From Chromobotia macracanthus (Eukaryota; Chordata; Actinopteri; Cypriniformes; Botiidae), in NCBI GenBank assembly GCA_036877525.1, contig JAZGTH010000001.1, positions 11,742,001-11,806,000 on the forward strand: a stretch of 64,000 nt of DNA, in the 5' to 3' direction. This document shows positions 58,500 to 64,000 of this stretch, in pieces. The translations under genes were made by a program, and so were the position numbers. Within the stretch, counting starts at the first letter, position 1. The number at the start of each line of letters is the position of its first letter. The notes beneath the pieces are model-generated. The model was given only the letters and a program-made list of their open reading frames with translations, was not told the DNA's origin and did no database searches.

Positions 58500-58930
58500 C
58501 ATATTGTCTAATGCTCATTACAATGGCCTAATGTTTTTTAGAAGTTCATCAGTCAGCAAGAAACACCTTTGAAATCATCCTACATCGTTTTACGCAGAGA
58601 TGAATAAGTTCAGAGTAAAGAGCATTTTTGCAATTTTATGTAAATTAATGGCCTCATCTGCAAAATCAGATAAGGATTAAGATAAAGCTGAAATAAATAT
58701 TTTCCATTAAGAAAGATTAGCCTTTCACATATTCATGTCAGGGTAAAGACTGCAGGCGGAGGCCTGTGCGGTGTGGGCGACTGAGAGCGGTCGAATGGTA
58801 AACACGACAGGTCGATTGGTGAGATAATGAAAGTGTAGAGGCGTAGATTGCAATAAAAATATTTCTTCTGTCATCTGAAGAGGGTCTGGAGCAAAGTTTA
58901 GTTAATTACACAGATGGGCGTGTAGGACTG
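58500..58930. promoter_or_regulatory. Candidate conserved non-coding element (long)
   Basis: Contains ACATCGTTTTACGC, TTTATGTAAATTAATGG, GCAGGCGGAGGCC, GTGTGGGCGACTGAGAGCGG, TCGAATGG, AACACGACAGG, GAGGCGTAG and TTAATTACACAG. A clear GC/CpG-rich core (58750-58850) is flanked by TAAT-rich arms. Inferred. Confidence 0.45.
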
Positions 58931-58969
58931 TGGGTCATGGTGATTTTGTCAATAAGATGTCCTAACATA

Positions 58970-59130
58970 GACTTAACCCTATGCATTACCCAAACCTTAA
59001 CTGTAACTCACCCTATAGAAAACCAGAGGGAAATACTAGGATGATAAGTGTGGTAAACTAGTTCCAAACTCAGTTCTAACCCTAACTGACCCTAGTTCAA
59101 GTTCACTGACCCTAAACATCTGATCCTACA
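58970..59130. repeat. Degenerate CCCTAA-like tract
   Basis: Words such as taaccctatg, ttacccaaacc, ctcaccctatag, ctaaccctaactg and gaccctaaac recur over 160 bp. This resembles a decayed telomere-like or 'accctaac' satellite fragment common in fish dispersed repeats. It is far too diverged for a real telomere. Confidence 0.35.
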
Positions 59131-59673
59131 ATCTAACTGTAGTTGAAGAAAAAGTTGTTCCAGGACCAACAATGATGTTGTTTCAGAAACATGTCCTAGT
59201 TGGGGAACTCATGTTCACCAGGACTCTGGGAAGCAGGAGATACAACAGAAAGTAAGTTGCAGAAACAATGTTTGCTTTGAGGGTAGAAAGAACTGCAAGA
59301 GGGAATGGATGGGGTTGAGGTGGAGGGCAGGGAGATGGAGGGATTACGGGAGATATAGAGGAAAGGAGCAGCAGGATTGACTGAGCTTTAGGGAAATGTA
59401 ATGATAGAAAGAGCCTGATGAAAGCTAAAGGTCACAGTGGAGACCAGAGGTTGAGGTTTTCACCTTGCTTGGATGTGCTTCCTGTGGGTATCGAGGATCA
59501 TCAAAGGGTCATGGAATGGTGGAGCAGGTGCTGAATGGGATGCTGGCCATTCCATTTCACTTAACAGATTTATTGTAGATGCTGATGTCAGAGGAGCACA
59601 GTGTGAATTATAGTGCCAAAATGCTATAGGCAGAAAATAATGTCAGAATGCTGTAGGCAAATATGGAAGACCC
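59131..59673. other. Intergenic sequence, purine-rich patch
   Basis: 59280-59420 is GA-rich on the plus strand (gaggtggagggcagggagatgg and similar) without being a clean microsatellite. No open frame is recognised. Confidence 0.4.
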
Positions 59674-59843
59674 GGGGCCAGTTGTCACATGGGAAAGGCT
59701 ACAGTTACTTAGTAAAGTCAACAGTCTAATTACACAAATAAAAATTCATAAACGTGTTTCATAATTCTTTTACTTCTTTTTTAATTTAGCTGAAAACCTA
59801 TAATAGCTAGTTTAATGGCATGTTCCTTTGTGACAACTGCCCC
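59674..59843. mobile_element. Possible 170-bp MITE
   Basis: The left end ggggccagttgtcac and the right end gtgacaactgcccc are inverted copies differing by one inserted base, giving about 14-bp terminal repeats around a 142-bp AT-rich interior without coding sequence. A third copy, ggggcagttgtca (59860-59872), is inverted to the right end and forms a perfect 13-bp hairpin with 59831-59843 over a 16-nt loop. No target duplication is evident, so the boundaries are uncertain. Confidence 0.4.
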
Positions 59844-59872
59844 AATACAGACACTTATAGGGGCAGTTGTCA

Positions 59873-60224
59873 TGGTCATGATCTTCATCATGGGCAATGT
59901 GGATAGCCAGGACTTTGTTGTGCCAATACTTAAAATGAATTAAAAAAAGAATTTTCTCTAGCAAATATTAATTGAAGTAATTCATATCACTAGCCTCATT
60001 CTCCCATTCGAGGGACTGAAGTTATTACAGTTTGTTTGTTTTTGCAAATACAGTACTGTTGTGGTGTGTTTCACGTTAAGTTGGTGCTTAAAACACTTGT
60101 TTTGTATTAAATTGTTTTATTTCACGCTTTGGCAACGGTTTAGCATTTAACTGTTTCCCCTCAAGACAAATTATTTTGTTAAATGGACACACAACAAGAA
60201 AATGTTCAAGAAATGACACCTTTA
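59873..60224. other. Intergenic sequence, nothing recognised
   Basis: AT-rich, no repeat or open frame of note. Confidence 0.4.
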
Positions 60225-60760
60225 ACCAACAAGGATGCCATTTTGTGCCTTTTTATTTCTGACCCAAGTCTCCACCTTTCCATCTCAGTTTGATGAAACC
60301 AATTCCCAAAGCAAAAGATTGCCAGACGAATGTTTGCCTGCAAATCACAGCACCTCGCTTCAAAGGTGCATTCTGTATGTAGACAACTTTTTAGATGATT
60401 TCCCTGGACACAACAGCTGAACACACCAGACTGTGTAAAATGACAGGCGGAAAGGGACTTTTGTTCCCCTCAGAACAGCTTACGAGTGCCGTCACTATAA
60501 AAACTAATTTTGCCCAGAGCAGACTTCACTTGGCCAAACAGGTGCGATAAATTAGCAAATATCTTCAAATACTCGCAGTTTTCAAAACCTGCAATAAATA
60601 TATGACTTTGGGACTTGCTACATCCCACAAGGAACCCTGAAAATTATTAGTGAGGTTTTCTGTTTGCCCTACAATAACAATTGCAAATGTCAAGCGAGAA
60701 AAATCATGAGCAACATTATGGTCTTGAGGACTTTTTAGAGGGTGACATTGAAAACAGTGT
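60225..60760. promoter_or_regulatory. Candidate conserved non-coding element (long)
   Basis: Contains TTGCCAGACGAATG, CACCTCGCTTC, GACAGGCGGAAAGG, TTACGAGTGCCGTC, CTAATTTTGCCC, GGTGCGATAAATTAGC, CTCGCAGTTTTC, GAAAATTATTAGTG and GTCAAGCGAG. CpGs recur over 500 bp. Antisense-overlapping frames (60206-60424) are composition by-products. Inferred. Confidence 0.42.
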
Positions 60761-60972
60761 GCGTACTTTATATTTTCTTTATATTAATGTTGCCTGTTTT
60801 CTCAATAGTAAGTTAACCTGAGCAACATAAAAAATAACAGTCTTTAATCTGCAGGGGTTGCAGCAGTTGCAAACAGTTCACAGATAGTAATCTGACAAAA
60901 AAAGTCCACTGCATTTGTAGCTTGATATTTTTTTATTAAAGGGGTTTGTTAAATCGACATCAATGAATTTCA

Positions 60973-60999
60973 GACTTCACAGGACTGATGTGTGAAGTC
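60973..60999. repeat. 9-bp perfect inverted repeat
   Basis: Arms gacttcaca and tgtgaagtc enclose a 9-nt spacer. A further aagtca occurs about 15 bases downstream (gagaagtcagagg). Confidence 0.6.
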
Positions 61000-61019
61000 A
61001 AAGTGAATTTGAGAAGTCA

Positions 61020-61190
61020 GAGGTTGGACACTTTTGGAACAGTCCCTCGAAAACGTAGGTCAGCAGGGATTAATTAGCTTTCTGAGATCCACACAGCAGA
61101 TGTCAAGGTAATCTTGGGTTGCCGGCTGCAGAGGTCAATGCAATATCATAACTTTGCAGATGAAAAGTGATCTCCCAGAATCCACTGGGT
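61020..61190. promoter_or_regulatory. Possible regulatory island
   Basis: Contains CCCTCGAAAACG, GGGATTAATTAGC and GTTGCCGGCTGC. GC-balanced and non-repetitive. Inferred. Confidence 0.32.
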
Positions 61191-63084
61191 GAATAAATGG
61201 GGGCTTCATCAGTCACAAACAAATCTACATCACTCAATGCAAATTTGACTCGAGCATGGCCTCATTTCTCAGTTCAGGATACATATTCAGGTCATTTAGA
61301 TTGTACTATGGCTATTAAATGTGTAGAACTTCCGATTTTATGCTCCACTAATTTATTATTAATGAGCATGCTAGAATTTCAACCACCAATAAACTGTTGA
61401 TTATAATAAACAAATGCCATATCTATCGTAGCACTACAACACAGAATTTAAGTCATACATAACCACAATCTCTATTCTTTTTCTATTTGAAGAGAAATCC
61501 ATTGTACCCCTTTCTCATCTTGACCCTCTTGAGTGAGTGTACAGGCGTTCGACTAATGATTCCAAAAATGTAGCTAGACACTCTTACCACAGCAGGCCTT
61601 TCATAACATTCTCTCTGCATGAGGTTATAATCCAATATGTTTAAACTGTGCTCATAATATTTACCAATTATTATGTTTAGAATAACTTTGATTGGAAACC
61701 TACATGCTTGAAAGGAAGGAATGTTAGATTTTACATAGAATTTTGGCACTCCGAATTCTGGAAAAAATGCTTGAATTACACAAAACCATATTTTTTAATT
61801 ATAGCACAGCATGCACATACTTTACTTGATAAAACTGGAGAAAAGTTTTGCACCAGCTGTGTTTTCCTGTTTTGTGTGCCAGCGGTTGTACAGTTTTTTT
61901 TTTTTAATGGGATGTTGTTTGCAGCTTACCTCAGAAATGTGATATTCCTGCTGCCTAACACTTCCTCTGTGAGGTGGCCTGTCAGCCTAAAAGCTTCTCT
62001 CATTGTGATAACACAATTGATAAAAGGGAAGGAATAATTCCTGCTCTTCATAACTATACTGCATTTTATTATATAAGGAGGTTAAGAAAGAGCATCTGCT
62101 TTTGAAAAGACAGAGAGAGCTTTGCTCATATAGAATCAGGTCTGAATAACACAAAGTGTTTTGTGAATTATGGACCAGTTTCATATTGTTGCTGTACAAC
62201 AGTTTTGCCACAGAGAGGTGCTGTAATGATAAACCCTGTGCATTGTTTCATAATAACCTGCTGTTTTGTTTCATTAAAGCAAAGTCAAATTCAATGTATT
62301 TTATTAATCTTTTTCAGTTTTCTTTTCTTTGTTTTCCTAGATGTGAAAATATGAGAAATCTTCACTTGTAACAAAAGGAAAACAAAGGAAAGAAAATTGA
62401 ACAAAAAGAAGTGACTAACAGGGTAAGTTAACTGGATTTGCAACATTAACTCGGATGTTTCATTACACACAGAATCACAATATCAAAGCTGAAGATAAAT
62501 GAGTTTCAGAGAGAAAATAAAGCACATGGGCTTCTGCCTCTCGGGCAATGAACTCCTCAGTCAAATATGCTGTATATAATATGCTGAATAAATCTGACAG
62601 AAGTGTCCTTGCAAGTAATGCATTTTTTTGGAAAACAAGGAATTTCAATTAGCTAAAGAAGATGTTAATTTCAAGTATTGCATAAAAATCTGCATTCTTC
62701 TGTCTTAAGCTTGAATCCATTATATTTTGTGAACAAGGCAATATGCAAGCCTGTGAAATGTGTTCATAAGAGCAGATACAAAGACCCATGGCAGTGATAA
62801 AAGCCTGATACTATCGAGGTCTTTACACTTTAATCCCCTTTGGTCATACACCAAGAGGAATCAGTGCACAAGAATACATCTTAAACACAGAGATTATCCT
62901 TTTAAAAGCACAGTTAACATTGTCAGAGGACAAGTGAATTACATTTGTCTTACTGATTTATTTATAAGTCCTGGCTTTCTCAAAAACTTTAATCAAACGT
63001 GATACGCTGATATTGACTAAAGATGGACTTGTCCTTGACAACAGTTCTATAAAATTAAACTCGAAGAGCTGTTTTGTGTCAAGC
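61191..63084. other. AT-rich intergenic sequence, nothing firm
   Basis: Several 60-109-codon frames on both strands (61197-63002) overlap and are unrecognised. No repeat family or transposon end is seen. Confidence 0.35.
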
Positions 63085-63227
63085 GTTAAGCATTCAGTGT
63101 TAAGCATTCAGCTTGTCAAGAAAACCCACTTTTGTAATGCAAAACGTGTTTTGTGATACAGCTTTAGCACACCAATCGAAGAAAGGCAGAAATGTAACCC
63201 TGCTCAAATATCACATTGAGCAGGGTT
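63085..63227. repeat. 14-bp tandem and 12-bp perfect hairpin
   Basis: gttaagcattca occurs at 63085 and again at 63099. About 85 bp downstream, aaccctgctcaa (63196-63207) pairs perfectly with 63216-63227 around an 8-nt loop, then the sequence runs into a T-rich stretch. In a bacterium this would look like a terminator; here it is just a stable foldback, possibly an element end. Confidence 0.8.
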
Positions 63228-63363
63228 GTTTTTTGCTTATTGCTCTGTTAATTATAGAGAAATGATTATTTGGGCATAGGCCAAAAGTTTGCCCTGCTTA
63301 AATCAAAAATTAATTGGCTGTCTAAAAAGGCATTTGTGCACTTTTCAAATGAGTCACGCAATC

Positions 63364-63381
63364 CCGATCCTAAAGGATCGG
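63364..63381. repeat. 7-bp GC-rich hairpin
   Basis: Arms ccgatcc (63364-63370) and ggatcgg (63375-63381) around a 4-nt loop. Perfect but short. Confidence 0.7.
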
Positions 63382-63889
63382 AGACAAATTATATGAAATG
63401 AAAATAAATCGTTCATATTTTTTTTTCAAATTGTTTATAGAAATAAATATTTAAGCACAAAAACAGGCTGTGGAAAAGAGCATGATGCATTACAGATAAA
63501 GTACATACATAATTTGTTTGAAGAAGACTTCTCTTCAGGTCATCTTAATTCAGAGAAAATGCTCGTTGAATACTAATTATCCTCTCCTGAGTTACAGATG
63601 CAAACTCCATTGGCACATGAAAATACTGCTAGTATCAAAAGTTCCCATAAACAGATGGCGTTCTGTGAACATAAAGACAGGCGGGTTGTTACTCACCTCA
63701 CATACTAAATATTGGAAGAGAAGCGTAATGGATTTTGATAATGACTACATCGCTGATCTTTGTCTTTTTCTTTTAATGGAACTATAATTAATTCTCACAG
63801 GTTGCTGATGGCTCTGAGTGTACATGAAGAATAACCAGCAAATAATTCTAGATCACTTTGAATCAGAAGTGGTTAAAGTAATGATGATA
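63382..63889. other. Intergenic sequence, nothing recognised
   Basis: An 89-codon plus-strand frame (63518-63787) is unrecognised. No repeat. Confidence 0.35.
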
Positions 63890-64000
63890 AGGTCTTTCTG
63901 AGTCACGGGCTGCTGGCTGCTATACATCTGAAGTGGTATCATCATACGCTTCAGCCCAGCTGAGAGCATCGTTTGTTATGAGTGGCGCGGGCACTAGATA
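63890..64000. promoter_or_regulatory. Possible regulatory island at right edge
   Basis: Contains GAGTCACGGGC, TCATACGCTTCAGCCC, GAGCATCG and GAGTGGCGCGGGC, rising in CpG toward the window end. It is cut by the window boundary. Confidence 0.27.

Noticed and set aside
58970..59130. Telomere or chromosome end
   Set aside because: The CCCTAA-like words are heavily diverged, short and embedded in ordinary sequence.
61708..62037. 109-codon plus-strand frame
   Set aside because: Contains a poly-Phe stretch from a T-run, overlaps antisense frames and matches nothing known.
63196..63240. Rho-independent terminator
   Set aside because: The window is clearly eukaryotic, so a bacterial terminator makes no sense. 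Recorded instead as a foldback.

Overview
The window looks like a long, AT-rich, essentially gene-free stretch of a vertebrate nuclear genome, most likely a teleost fish. I saw no bacterial-type operons, no rRNA, no intact tRNA genes and no convincing multi-exon gene. The fish assignment is inference. It rests on long (TA)n, (CATA)n and (GA)n microsatellites, two decayed tRNA-derived SINEs whose tails carry a 'tttggcag' or 'tctgccag' segment familiar from teleost genomes, an L2-like LINE fossil, a hAT-Charlie-like element with an 8-bp target duplication, and a 'gtccccacaa'-type dispersed repeat that I remember from cyprinid and related fishes. I cannot name the species or the chromosomal locus.

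Layout. At the extreme left edge (1-258) is a chain of splice-like signals that could be the 3' end of a plus-strand gene lying mostly outside the window; this is weak. From there to the right end I see a gene desert with two kinds of content. (a) Islands of a few hundred bases that are richer in CpG, have balanced composition and are dense in TAAT-type homeodomain sites, octamer-like and TGACAG motifs. These look like the conserved non-coding regulatory elements that fill deserts around developmental regulator genes. Examples are 820-1015, 8510-8900, 10010-10420, 14470-14890, 36590-36880, 40610-41010, 45590-46090, 48330-48640, 58500-58930 and 60225-60760. Their conservation cannot be tested from one sequence, so every such call is inference. 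(b) Repeats: LTR-like sequence (6615-6825), microsatellites, a GCTGG-rich repeat (22136-22285), a degenerate 12-bp minisatellite (28210-28317), a hAT-type element (34956-35490), SINEs (38886-39017 and 41527-41676), an L2-like LINE piece (43310-43755), a dispersed 'gtccccac' repeat (46829-47090), a cluster of inverted repeats (53817-54215) and a possible small MITE (59674-59843).

Coding potential. The longest open frames are short (about 60-115 codons), match no family I recognise, and mostly overlap antisense or low-complexity sequence. Two short frames deserve a check: a signal-peptide-like frame next to a splice donor (32585-32743) and a 33-codon frame about 1 kb downstream (33657-33758). 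No biochemical pathway or gene system can be reconstructed here. If the window has a function, it is most likely long-range transcriptional regulation of a neighbouring gene.
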